Shown here: positions 1 to 6,587 of the stretch, piece after piece | Position numbering within the stretch: the first letter of the stretch is position 1 | Layout of the letters: each line of letters starts with the position of its first letter | Source: DAOUMU01 sp034409055 | Lineage (GTDB): Bacteria > Chloroflexota > Anaerolineae > 4572-78 > J111 | Length of the DNA: 26,262 bases | Direction: 5' to 3' | Assembly (NCBI GenBank): GCA_034409055.1 | Contig: DAOUMU010000134.1 | Location: 1 to 26,262 of the forward strand | The notes under the pieces: generated by a model | Database searches by the model: none | Seen by the model: the letters and a program-made list of their open reading frames with translations, nothing else | Told to the model about the DNA's origin: nothing | Program-made: the position numbers and the translations under genes

Positions 1-110
1 GCTTTCAGATAGTTGTACATTGTCTGGACACTCAACCCCAACAACTCGACTATCTCAGCCACTGTTTTGCCCTCAAAGAAATACAGCAGGGCGTGTATCC
101 GTCTGATCAA
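1..110 (-). CDS. IS630-like transposase, N-terminal fragment (runs off the left edge)
   Basis: Only the first ~36 codons are in the window. The minus-strand frame reads LIRRIHALLYFFEGK followed by TVAEIVELLGLSVQTMYNYL, a helix-turn-helix typical of the DNA-binding N-terminus of IS630/helix-turn-helix-23 type transposases. The frame is open up to a TGA at 144-146. A TTG at 108-110 lies 8 nt after AAGGAG and is the best start; a GTG at 114-116 is too close to that Shine-Dalgarno. An ATG at 128 is out of frame. Completeness cannot be judged. It sits next to an intron remnant and a direct repeat pair, so this is mobile DNA. The HTH is clear; the exact IS family is an inference. Confidence 0.6.
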   Translation of the reverse strand, partial: MIRRIHALLYFFEGKTVAEIVELLGLSVQTMYNYLK

Positions 111-182
111 CCGCACTTCTCCTTTCGCATAAGCTTGGTTTTTTCAGTTGGTTTCGTGACCCTCAATGACTAAACCGTGCGC

Positions 183-250
183 TTATCTTAACCTCTATAG
201 TACAACCTTTCTGTTATGTAAACTCAAAATCTTTATCTTAACGTCTATAG
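183..250. repeat. 18-bp direct repeat pair (183-200 and 233-250)
   Basis: TTATCTTAACCTCTATAG at 183-200 recurs at 233-250 with a single C to G change, 50 bp apart. The pair lies just upstream of the transposase start. It could be transposase-binding or subterminal repeats of that element, or the traces of two element ends. No matching inverted copy was found in the window, so element boundaries cannot be set. Confidence 0.55.
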
Positions 251-444
251 AAATTTATAATTATCGTTCATTTTCCCCTCATTAAACACCCTCCTTTCAA
301 CAGGCGAGCAACAACTTTATACGCCCAGCCACATAACGCCTCCGCTTCACGCGCCCGAAAAGGTTGGCGACGGAACGCTGAATTAAAAGTTAGTTTGTTG
401 GCCCAATCAACTCCAATTGAACGCAGCTTTTCGGGTCGCGTGAC

Positions 445-514
445 CGGGTAGAGGCAGCAGTTACCTGCCGTCCCCCCCACAGAGCCGGACGTGCGGAACT
501 CCCGCATCCGGTTC
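445..514 (-). mobile_element. Group II intron 3' end (domains V and VI)
   Basis: Read on the minus strand, 514-482 forms the two-part hairpin of group II intron domain V. An 8-bp lower stem (GAACCGGA/TCCGGCTC, one A-C mismatch), a two-base CG bulge on the 3' side, and an upper stem TGCGG/CCGCA are visible. The length of 33 nt is close to the usual 34. A G-run and a second hairpin follow at 469-453 (GGCAG, GTAA loop, CTGCTGCC), as expected for domain VI, and then a CTACCCG end near 445. The third base of the lower strand, which is G of the AGC catalytic triad in most introns, is A here (GAACC). That may mean degeneration. No intact reverse transcriptase is present. An intron fragment is well supported; the exact boundary is not. 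Confidence 0.65.
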
Positions 515-811
515 CTCGGTTCCAACGCTTTTGACCACGTTGGAAACCAATCAGGCGACACCCCGATTGGCCGCGCAGCGTAGCTGGGCTACCCTGTCAC
601 CTGTTGCTGGTTCTTTGTTGAGACGGTTTGTAGGCTCGAAGTCCTTCCCGTCTTTCCGGCCGACAACGCGCTATGCCCGGCTTCGCCTTCCCTCCCGTGT
701 GTCGCTTGGGTCTCACTTCCCCACGCTCATCGGTACTATGCTCCGCGGAGCCTGTCCTGCGACCGTAGGGAGTGCCGAAGGGACTGCCACCTGCCCGTCA
801 AAATCTTTGCA
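515..811. other. GC-rich non-coding stretch next to the intron 3' end
   Basis: About 300 bases of GC-rich DNA lie between the domain V hairpin and the glycosylase gene. Open frames exist on both strands, but none has a ribosome-binding site or a recognisable protein. The composition changes sharply at about 800, where AT-richer coding DNA begins. The simplest reading is the remains of an intron whose reverse-transcriptase part has been deleted, but I could not match the stretch to a particular intron domain. Confidence 0.4.
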
Positions 812-1450
812 CTATTCACAGAAATAGTTTGATAAGCCTTGTTTAAATAACTTTACGCTTTCTCCATACACTTCAGCCACACGGAAAGTTTTGATGTGTA
901 AACACGGAGAATAATCAAATGCAAAACCTTGCAGGTTTACTTTGATAAATTGTCCTGTGAAAGCGGCTTGCATAGAGCCGGGTATTTCAATGGAATTGTC
1001 CAGCATAGAGATAAATAACTTGTGAGCCGGTTCACCTAATGTTAAAACAAAATCAGGTCGAAAGTTGAGTAGTTCTTTAGAGAGATAATCACTACAATTT
1101 TCAAAATAAGGCCGCAGGAATTTTAACCCGCCTTCCTTCACCCTGGACGGTGGCTCAGGAAATGAACATTTCACCAAGTTGGTCGCATATAATGTGAGCG
1201 AGTCAAAATTCTCTGTTCCAAAAAGTCCTTTTAGCCAACGTGAAAGTTGGCTGTTTGACTCGTTGAGCATGAGTACGTGAGTTACCCGCTCCGGTTTGTT
1301 GTAAAGTGTTGGGTCTTGACCAATTAGCATCACTTTTGGCCCATCCCCTTGCTTAAGATATGGAGCAACTCGCAAGGATATTTCACAGCCCGATATATTT
1401 ACACATCGTGTGCATTGTTGGGGATAGCCAAAAGAGTAATTATTATCCAT
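812..1450 (-). CDS. Uracil-DNA glycosylase superfamily protein, iron-sulfur (family 4-like)
   Basis: The protein has about 212 residues from ATG 1450; a TTG at 1468, 2 bp after the upstream stop, is an alternative start. It shows the family 4/5 pattern: an N-terminal CTRC (residues 13-16 from ATG) with another Cys 6 residues on; VMLIGQDP in place of the GEAPG-type first motif; and NLVKCSFPEPP followed by C-S-D-Y-L, matching the conserved K-C-x-P and C-x-x-(F/Y)-L cluster ligands. Then come FVLTLGEPAHKLF and a C-terminal SPCLH replacing the usual HPS motif. The family removes uracil or other deaminated bases, but the altered active-site motifs mean the substrate may differ. It is cotranscribed with the small winged-helix gene upstream. 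Its base composition is AT-richer than the downstream genes, and mobile DNA lies beside it, which suggests transfer. Confidence 0.75.
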   Translation of the reverse strand: MDNNYSFGYPQQCTRCVNISGCEISLRVAPYLKQGDGPKVMLIGQDPTLYNKPERVTHVLMLNESNSQLSRWLKGLFGTENFDSLTLYATNLVKCSFPEPPSRVKEGGLKFLRPYFENCSDYLSKELLNFRPDFVLTLGEPAHKLFISMLDNSIEIPGSMQAAFTGQFIKVNLQGFAFDYSPCLHIKTFRVAEVYGESVKLFKQGLSNYFCE

Positions 1451-1470
1451 CAGCCAAACAAATCTCAAGC

Positions 1471-1803
1471 TTATCGAGTAGCCTTTTGAAAATCTTTGAT
1501 CTGAGGTGGTTCAATGGCAAACCAATTGAAGTTAAAAACCCGTTCCCGATCTTCATTGACTTCTTGAATCGTTGACAGTCCTTCTCCTGGTAATCCAGTG
1601 TCTTGGTTAACAACAAGCACAGTTAAAGGAGGATATCCATTATCTTCACACAACCACATAATAGGTCCAAGGAACTGGGCTATTACACCGGCTCCACCCA
1701 TTCCTAATATATTTGCAATCTGGCCGTATGTATACGACTTTCTTTCTCGCGCAGCACAAACCAATAACATCCAAATTTGCATTGATCTTTGATACCGTGT
1801 CAT
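1471..1803 (-). CDS. Small alkyltransferase-like (MGMT/ATL-fold) winged-helix protein
   Basis: The protein has 110 residues from ATG 1803, which has GAGG six bases upstream; a GTG at 1815 is possible. The central part, SYTYGQIANILGMGG then FLGPIMWLCEDN and PPLTVLVVNQDTGLPGEG, follows the order of the DNA-binding domain of O6-alkylguanine-DNA alkyltransferases (Y-G-x-[IL]-A, ... PCHRVV, then G-x-x-G). The acceptor Cys of PCHR is missing: the position reads PPLTVL. It is therefore more like the non-catalytic alkyltransferase-like proteins, which bind damaged bases and recruit repair. The assignment is by motif order only. The gene is followed after 2-20 bp by the glycosylase-like gene, so a shared role in recognising and removing modified bases is likely. 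Confidence 0.55.
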   Translation of the reverse strand: MTRYQRSMQIWMLLVCAARERKSYTYGQIANILGMGGAGVIAQFLGPIMWLCEDNGYPPLTVLVVNQDTGLPGEGLSTIQEVNEDRERVFNFNWFAIEPPQIKDFQKATR

Positions 1804-1944
1804 GATATTCCTCACTCTTGATGCATACTAACGCCGCCAATGAGCAGCGCTACGAATAGCCTTTGCCTACCGGCCAGCCACTATACAACACCCCGATATG
1901 GGTAGATTAGGTAGTCAGTAGTTAGATAACGACCCTATAACCAC

Positions 1945-1953
1945 ATTATAACA
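1945..1953 (-). promoter_or_regulatory. Extended -10 promoter for the winged-helix/glycosylase pair
   Basis: The minus strand reads TGTTATAAT (TG-n-TATAAT), a consensus extended -10 that does not need a good -35; no clear -35 is seen. Transcription would start near 1938, giving a leader of about 135 nt before ATG 1803. Confidence 0.45.
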
Positions 1954-1988
1954 CAAAAAACGGCCTGAAATATTTCAATTTAAATTTC

Positions 1989-2012
1989 AAAAAAAATTCA
2001 TTTTGAATTTTT
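1989..2012 (-). terminator. AT-rich intrinsic terminator after the GT4 gene
   Basis: Directly after the GT4 stop codon, the minus strand forms AAAAATTCA - AAA - TGAATTTTT and continues with three more T. The stem is 9 bp but all A/T except one pair, so it is a weak hairpin with a good U-tract. Confidence 0.45.
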
Positions 2013-3308
2013 CTAAGCAGCCACCAACTGCCGGTACACCCCCACCGTCTCCCCGGCAATCCTTTCCCACTCAAACAACGCCCCCAACTGTTTAGCCCCC
2101 TCGGCCAATTTCTGACGTAAAGTGGCATCCTCGGCCAGGGGCACAATGGCCTGGGCCAGGGCAATGGAATTGCGGGGGGGGGCCAGGAGCATGTTCTGGC
2201 CGGGCTGGATTTCAGGGATGAGATTAGAATCGGCGGGATGGGTACTGACCACGGGGCAACCGTGGCGCAGGGCGGCAATGAGGGTGGTGCGGCGGAAGGA
2301 GACGCCGTCACGATAGGGCATGACCACCACGTCGGCTGCCAGCAGGTTGGCCGATACCTGGGCCAGGTCGGTGTAGCCGGTCCGGTGGACAAAATCGGTC
2401 AGCGCGTGACGTTCAACCAGAGCCTGGACCCGTTGGGCATAGGCCACGTTGGTCGGGTCGGCGTGGCCCACATCCCCCCCAATGAACAACAGGTGAGCAT
2501 CAAGACCCTGCTGCCGCAATAAGGCCAGGGCTTCTATCAACTCTTCGCCGCCCTTGCTCTCGTTCAAAAAACCAAAGTAGGCCAGCAGCAGGGTGTCAGC
2601 CCTGGCTCGATATTTTTTGCGCCAGGCATTACGGTCGAAATCGGCCGGGGGTTGGGGTTCGACGTTGCTGCCGAGGGGGATATGAGCGAGCAGGGGGGCA
2701 GGGGAGTGGGGGAGCGGGGGAGTAGAGGAAAGAGAGGAGGAGGGAGGTATATCCAAGGTGTGACAGAGGGTTTGGAGGTCTTCGCGGTTGGTACAGATGA
2801 CGGCATCGCTGTGACGGGCCAGGGCCAGGATAGAAAACCAGCGAAAGGGACCGGCCTTGGGGAAAATATAGGGTATGCGTAAGTCGTGAAAGGTGGTGAT
2901 CAGGCGCGTGTTGAAGCCCCACTTTTTCAAAAACCAGGGCAGCCAGTTGACCCACCCCCCCAGGTCAAAAGCAGCCGCCTGGTATTGAATGTGCAATACG
3001 TCCGGTTGATGGCGCTTGAGAAAGTGAACGATGGCCGGCCAACAGCGCCAACTCCAGTCGGGAATCAGCGGATGAACGGACGGACGAATGGGCGAATGAG
3101 CCGGTCCGGGCCGGCGTGGGTCAGCAGGGACGGTTTTGGATTGAGGCTGGCCATTTGTCGTTTGTCCTGTTTCTTGCCAGCGGCGACTGATTAAAATCGA
3201 AGATTCGACACCCAGCGGGGCCAGGTACTGCCCCAGGTAGGTGGTGTGGTCGGCGATACCGCCCTGCATGGGCGGATATTCGCCGGTTAGAAAAGTGACT
3301 TTGATCAT
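2013..3308 (-). CDS. Glycosyltransferase family 4 (GT-B fold)
   Basis: This 431-residue protein begins MIKVTFLTGEYPPMQGGIAD, the N-terminal nucleotide-sugar glycosyltransferase pattern with the glycine-rich GGI loop. The C-terminal Rossmann half shows AYFGFLNESKGGEELIEAL, LLFIGG and LLAADVVVMPYRDGVSFR, followed by LIAALRHGCPVVST. This is the region where GT4 enzymes have their E-x7-E motif, although here it is degenerate (DGVSFRRT). It probably transfers a sugar from a nucleotide donor to a glycan or lipid at the inner membrane face; the substrate is unknown. Two Pro/Ser-rich stretches (about residues 48-83 and 187-208) are encoded by low-complexity DNA and look like in-frame expansions. No Shine-Dalgarno is visible before ATG 3308. 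It follows the GT2 gene after a 224-bp repeat-rich gap. Confidence 0.85.
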   Translation of the reverse strand: MIKVTFLTGEYPPMQGGIADHTTYLGQYLAPLGVESSILISRRWQETGQTTNGQPQSKTVPADPRRPGPAHSPIRPSVHPLIPDWSWRCWPAIVHFLKRHQPDVLHIQYQAAAFDLGGWVNWLPWFLKKWGFNTRLITTFHDLRIPYIFPKAGPFRWFSILALARHSDAVICTNREDLQTLCHTLDIPPSSSLSSTPPLPHSPAPLLAHIPLGSNVEPQPPADFDRNAWRKKYRARADTLLLAYFGFLNESKGGEELIEALALLRQQGLDAHLLFIGGDVGHADPTNVAYAQRVQALVERHALTDFVHRTGYTDLAQVSANLLAADVVVMPYRDGVSFRRTTLIAALRHGCPVVSTHPADSNLIPEIQPGQNMLLAPPRNSIALAQAIVPLAEDATLRQKLAEGAKQLGALFEWERIAGETVGVYRQLVAA

Positions 3309-3387
3309 GATGTTAGCCGGTAAGATTTGCCTTGCGCTTGCGGGGAGGGTTGGTTATAGCTACGTTAAACCCATATGCCAAGGACGT

Positions 3388-3415
3388 GTTGCGTGTTGCA
3401 TGTTGCATGTTGCGT
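3388..3415. repeat. Heptamer tandem repeat GTTGC(A/G)T, four copies
   Basis: Four 7-bp units (GTTGCGT, GTTGCAT, GTTGCAT, GTTGCGT) lie in the gap between the two glycosyltransferase genes. No coding frame with a ribosome-binding site crosses them. Confidence 0.75.
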
Positions 3416-3433
3416 AGAGCGACAGGTGGTCTA

Positions 3434-3532
3434 CGCTCCCCCCTCCTCGCTCCCCGCTCCCCGCCCCTCGCTCCCCGCTCTTCGCTCTCCGCTCTTCGCT
3501 CCCCCCTCCTCGCTCCCCGCTCCCCGCCCGCC
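3434..3532. repeat. C-rich heptameric satellite (CGCTCCC/CGCTCTT units)
   Basis: About 100 bp is built from degenerate 7-bp units such as CGCTCCC, CGCTCTT and CGCTCTC. A 33-bp block at 3434-3466 is repeated exactly at 3497-3529. On the minus strand, which is the transcribed sense for the GT genes, the stretch is (GGGAGCG)-like with many runs of three to six G, so a G-quadruplex or strong hairpin in the inter-gene mRNA is possible. It ends just after the GT2 stop codon. Confidence 0.8.
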
Positions 3533-4456
3533 TCACAACTCACGCAGAACTTGACCATAGATCCCCATCCGTTCCCGGCGTAGTGCCCGCCGATGACCGA
3601 CGAGCCATTTGGCGCTTTCTTCGAGCCATTGGCAGGCAAAATTGGCCCACAAAAAAAGGCGCAGCACAGTGGCCCAGCCTGGACCAAAATATTTACGGGT
3701 GTAGTGAATTTTGCTCCGTTGGAAACGAACGGTCCGGGCGGCGAGGACCTGCTCGCTGGATTTGCCCTCGTAGTGGATGACCTGGGCCGTGGGCAGGTAA
3801 TGAATTTCCCAGCCGGCCTCGGCGCAGCGGCGGCACCAATCGGTCTCTTCAAAATACATAAAAAAGGTTTCTTCGAGGGGACCAACCTGGCCCCAGGTTT
3901 CGCCCCGAACCAAAAGAGCCGCCCCAACCAGCCAATCCACGGTTTGCAGTTGGTCGGGGGGACGGTCGGCCATGTGGTAGCGCCGGATGTAACGATTGTG
4001 GGGAAACCATTGCCCCAACAAGGTACTTTCCCAAAAAAGCGTGCCCAGAGCAGGAAAGCGGCGGCGGGAGGATTGGGGACTACCGTCAGGCCAGAGCAGT
4101 TGCGGCCCCAACGCGCCTACCCTGGGGTGGGCGTCCATATAGTCAACCATGTAGGTGAGCATACCGGGCTTCACCACCGTATCGGGGTTGAGCAGGAAAA
4201 GGTAACGTCCCTGGGCTGCGGCCACACCGGTATTGTTACCTCCGGCATAGCCCAGGTTCTTATCGCTGGCAATGAGGCGCACCTGGGGGAACGCATCACG
4301 CACCATTTGCGGGCTGCCATCGGTCGAGGCACTATCCACGACGATGATTTCGGTGGCCAGGTCGGGCGTAGCCTGGTTGGCAGCCAGCAGGGATTGGAGA
4401 CAATCGCGGAGCAGCTCTTTGACGTTCCAGTTGACGATGATGATAGAGAGGTCCAT
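3533..4456 (-). CDS. Glycosyltransferase family 2 (rhamnosyltransferase-like)
   Basis: The protein has 307 residues from ATG 4456; a TTG at 4468 overlapping the upstream stop is an alternative start. The GT-A fold is clear: LSIIIVNWNVKELL, then EIIVVDSASTDGSPQMV, LIASDKNLGYAGGNNTGVAA and YLFLLNPDTVVKPG, the last matching the metal-binding DxD position (NPD). FMYFEETDWCRRCAEAGW matches the E/D-E-D-x-D-W-C-x-R acceptor motif seen in rhamnosyltransferases and galactofuranosyltransferases. It is predicted to extend a polysaccharide or lipid-linked glycan. The gene begins 9 bp from the polyprenyl synthase stop, so the two are probably cotranscribed. Confidence 0.88.
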   Translation of the reverse strand: MDLSIIIVNWNVKELLRDCLQSLLAANQATPDLATEIIVVDSASTDGSPQMVRDAFPQVRLIASDKNLGYAGGNNTGVAAAQGRYLFLLNPDTVVKPGMLTYMVDYMDAHPRVGALGPQLLWPDGSPQSSRRRFPALGTLFWESTLLGQWFPHNRYIRRYHMADRPPDQLQTVDWLVGAALLVRGETWGQVGPLEETFFMYFEETDWCRRCAEAGWEIHYLPTAQVIHYEGKSSEQVLAARTVRFQRSKIHYTRKYFGPGWATVLRLFLWANFACQWLEESAKWLVGHRRALRRERMGIYGQVLREL

Positions 4457-4464
4457 CTCATTCT

Positions 4465-5439
4465 TCAAATATCACGAGCCACCGTATAATCAGCCAGACC
4501 GTGCATCGCCTGCCGGTAGGGGTTGTCGGGAAGAGTCTCTAAGTCGGCCTGGGCCTGCCGGACAAAACGACGGGCTTCCTCCATGGCTGCCTCGACACAA
4601 CCCGAAGCCCGAATTTGCTCCACCACCGCCAATATTTCCTGATCGCTGACCGGTTCTCGCCGGATCGCCTTGAGAATGGTGGGATGATCGGGTGATTTTT
4701 CGGCGAAACACATGACCGGCAGGGTGGCTATGCCCTGGCGCAAATCATTGGCCACCGGCTTACCCATCCGATCTTCATCACCTCGAAAATCAAGGATGTC
4801 ATCGATAATCTGAAAAGCCATCCCCAAATGGTAGCCATAATCATGCAGGGCCTGGATCTCTTCTTCAGAAGCACCACACAGAATGCCACCGCTTTGGGTA
4901 CCGGCCGCAAACAGAGAGGCAGTTTTGGCATAAATGCGCTGGTGATACTCTTCCTGGCTGGGCACACTGCCGTGGCCGTCGCTGAACAGTTGTTGCAGTT
5001 CCCCCCCCACAATTGTCATCAGGGTTTGGGCAAAAATGGTCACAATGCGCACATCCCCGGTTTCGGCCGCCAACTCCGCCGAGCGAGCAAAAAGGTAATC
5101 GCCGGTCAGGATGGTTGCGCCGGGACTCCAACTGGCATTGAGCGTCGGCATACCCCGCCGGAAGAGCGAATTGTCAATCACATCATCGTGGACCAGGGTA
5201 GCCGTATGGAGCAACTCGACTGAAGCAGCCAGGGAATAAGATTTTTCCTTATCCACGGGATAAAAGTTGGCCGCCATCAGGGCTAGCGCCGGTCGTAGCC
5301 GTTTGCCACCGGCTCCAACCAGGTAATCGACCACGGCCTGCAAATCTTCATACCGGCTTCCGATACCCGAGCGCATTTTATCTTCAACATGTTTTATGTC
5401 TTCAGCCACCAAGCTGAGCAGAGAAGAGATTTGAGACAT
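4465..5439 (-). CDS. Long-chain trans-polyprenyl diphosphate synthase
   Basis: This 324-residue protein is a standard trans-isoprenyl synthase. GGKRLRP at residues 44-50 binds isopentenyl diphosphate; the first aspartate-rich motif DDVID is at 85-89 and the second, DDILD, at 213-217. The family condenses isopentenyl diphosphate onto an allylic diphosphate to make chains used for quinone side chains. The small residues before the first motif (LLHTATLVHDD) fit the long-chain heptaprenyl to decaprenyl class rather than farnesyl synthase; the exact chain length cannot be read. ATG 5439 has GAGGAA seven bases upstream. The next gene is GT2, and the region upstream is the tandem palindromic repeat array. 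Confidence 0.9.
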   Translation of the reverse strand: MSQISSLLSLVAEDIKHVEDKMRSGIGSRYEDLQAVVDYLVGAGGKRLRPALALMAANFYPVDKEKSYSLAASVELLHTATLVHDDVIDNSLFRRGMPTLNASWSPGATILTGDYLFARSAELAAETGDVRIVTIFAQTLMTIVGGELQQLFSDGHGSVPSQEEYHQRIYAKTASLFAAGTQSGGILCGASEEEIQALHDYGYHLGMAFQIIDDILDFRGDEDRMGKPVANDLRQGIATLPVMCFAEKSPDHPTILKAIRREPVSDQEILAVVEQIRASGCVEAAMEEARRFVRQAQADLETLPDNPYRQAMHGLADYTVARDI

Positions 5440-5468
5440 TTAATTCCTCGTTTACTGCTAAATTCAAT

Positions 5469-5813
5469 AGATTTATCTCTCTCGTAGAGAGGGCATCCCT
5501 ATGCCCGGCCTCCGCATGGGGATGCGGGGCCTACGAAAAAGAAAATTCCTATGATACAGATTTATCTCTCTGTAGAGAGGGCATCCCCATGCCCGGCCCC
5601 CGCATGGGGATGCGGGCCTACGAAAAAGAAAATTCCTATGATACAGATTTATCTCTCCCGTAGAAAGGGCATCCCCATACCCGGCCCCCGCATGGAGATG
5701 CGGGGCCTACGAAAAAGAAAATTCCTATGATACAGATTTATCTCTCTGTAGAGAGGGCATCCCCATGCCCGGTCTCCGCATAGGGATGTAGGGTCTACGA
5801 AAAAGAAATTTCC
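5469..5813. repeat. Tandem array of four ~88-bp palindromic repeats
   Basis: Units start at 5469, 5558, 5645 and 5734 (spacings 89, 87 and 89 bp). Each reads AGATTTATCTCTC, then GTAGAGAGGGCATCC, then a long hairpin with arms GCATCCCCATGC and GCATGGGGATGC around a C-rich loop, then CCTACGAAAAAGAAA. The units differ by point changes, several of them inside the stem. There are no unique spacers, so this is not a CRISPR array. It fills the 355-bp gap between the prenyl synthase and tatD genes and runs into the tatD 3' end. It is related to the inverted copies at 8236-8371. Confidence 0.92.
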
Positions 5814-6586
5814 TCAGGCAATTTAAACAAAGAAACGGTATTTTCCACCAATTGCCGGCTCATTTCAGCCAGAGATACCCCTTGCAAAGCAGCTACCCGC
5901 TCGGCGATCAATTTGACCCGGGCCGGCTCATTGCGTTTGCCCCGGAAGGGGTGCGGCGAGAGAAAGGGAGCGTCGGTTTCGACCAACAATCGCTCCGGAG
6001 GTAAGGCAGCGACAATAGCGGGCAAATCGCGGGCATTTTTGAAGGTGACCGGGCCGGTAATACCAATGTAAAAACCCAGCTCGACGGCCTCTTCAGCCAT
6101 GGCCTGATCCCCAGAAAAGGAGTGCAACACCAGGCCGGGATGGTCTCGACCCGCTCCCCATTGCCGCAGCACGGCCATCGTATCTGCCGCCGACTCACGC
6201 TGGTGAATGATAATCGGCCGGCCAATTTCTTTGGCCAGGGCCAGTTGCTGCTCAAAAACTCGCCGCTGAACCGGACGTGGGGCTTCGTCCCAGTAATAAT
6301 CCAGCCCAATTTCGCCAATGGCCACCACTTTCGGGTGATTGGCTAACTCACGCAATTGGGCTAAGGCCGCTTCATCAAATGCCGCCGAGTCATTAGGATG
6401 AAAACCAACGGCAACATACACGTCGGGATTTTCCTCCGCCATTGTCACAATCTGCCGGCTATCCTCTAAATTGGTGCCGGGATTGATAACGGCGACAATG
6501 CCCGCTTCTTTGGCCCGGGCCAGGACTTCAGAGCGGTCTTTATCAAAAGCGTCGAAGTTCAAGTGACAATGAGAATCTATTAACAT
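5795..6586 (-). CDS. tatD: TatD-family metal-dependent hydrolase (DNase)
   Basis: The protein has 263 residues from ATG 6586, which lies 1 bp after the upstream phosphohexomutase stop and has AGGGAT nearby. The frame stays open further upstream, but only across the neighbouring gene. Metal-site residues of the amidohydrolase fold are all present: H6 and H8 (DSHCHLNF), E92 (AIGEIGLDYY), H128 (IIIHQRE), H155 (LHSFSG) and D205 (ETDAPFLSP). TatD proteins are 3'-5' exonucleases or deoxyribonucleases of about 260 residues, linked to DNA repair or turnover. The last four residues (SFS plus the preceding Ile codon region) and the TAG stop are encoded by the end of the adjacent palindromic repeat, so the C-terminus was set by repeat insertion. 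Confidence 0.92.
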   Translation of the reverse strand: MLIDSHCHLNFDAFDKDRSEVLARAKEAGIVAVINPGTNLEDSRQIVTMAEENPDVYVAVGFHPNDSAAFDEAALAQLRELANHPKVVAIGEIGLDYYWDEAPRPVQRRVFEQQLALAKEIGRPIIIHQRESAADTMAVLRQWGAGRDHPGLVLHSFSGDQAMAEEAVELGFYIGITGPVTFKNARDLPAIVAALPPERLLVETDAPFLSPHPFRGKRNEPARVKLIAERVAALQGVSLAEMSRQLVENTVSLFKLPEEISFS

Positions 6587-6587
6587 C

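Noticed and set aside
531..827. A ~98-residue plus-strand open frame
   Set aside because: No ribosome-binding site, Arg/Ser/Pro-biased composition typical of antisense to GC-rich structured RNA, and it overlaps the intron remnant.
3313..3927. A minus-strand frame with Glu/Arg repeats crossing 3420-3530
   Set aside because: The repeats come from translating the 7-bp satellite; the rest overlaps GT2 in another frame.
3593..4489. A 298-codon plus-strand frame opposite GT2
   Set aside because: It is the antisense of a clear glycosyltransferase 2 gene, has no family motifs and lacks a Shine-Dalgarno.
5469..5813. CRISPR-like tandem repeats
   Set aside because: Units of ~88 bp are continuous with no unique spacers, the unit itself is a long palindrome, and no cas genes are present.
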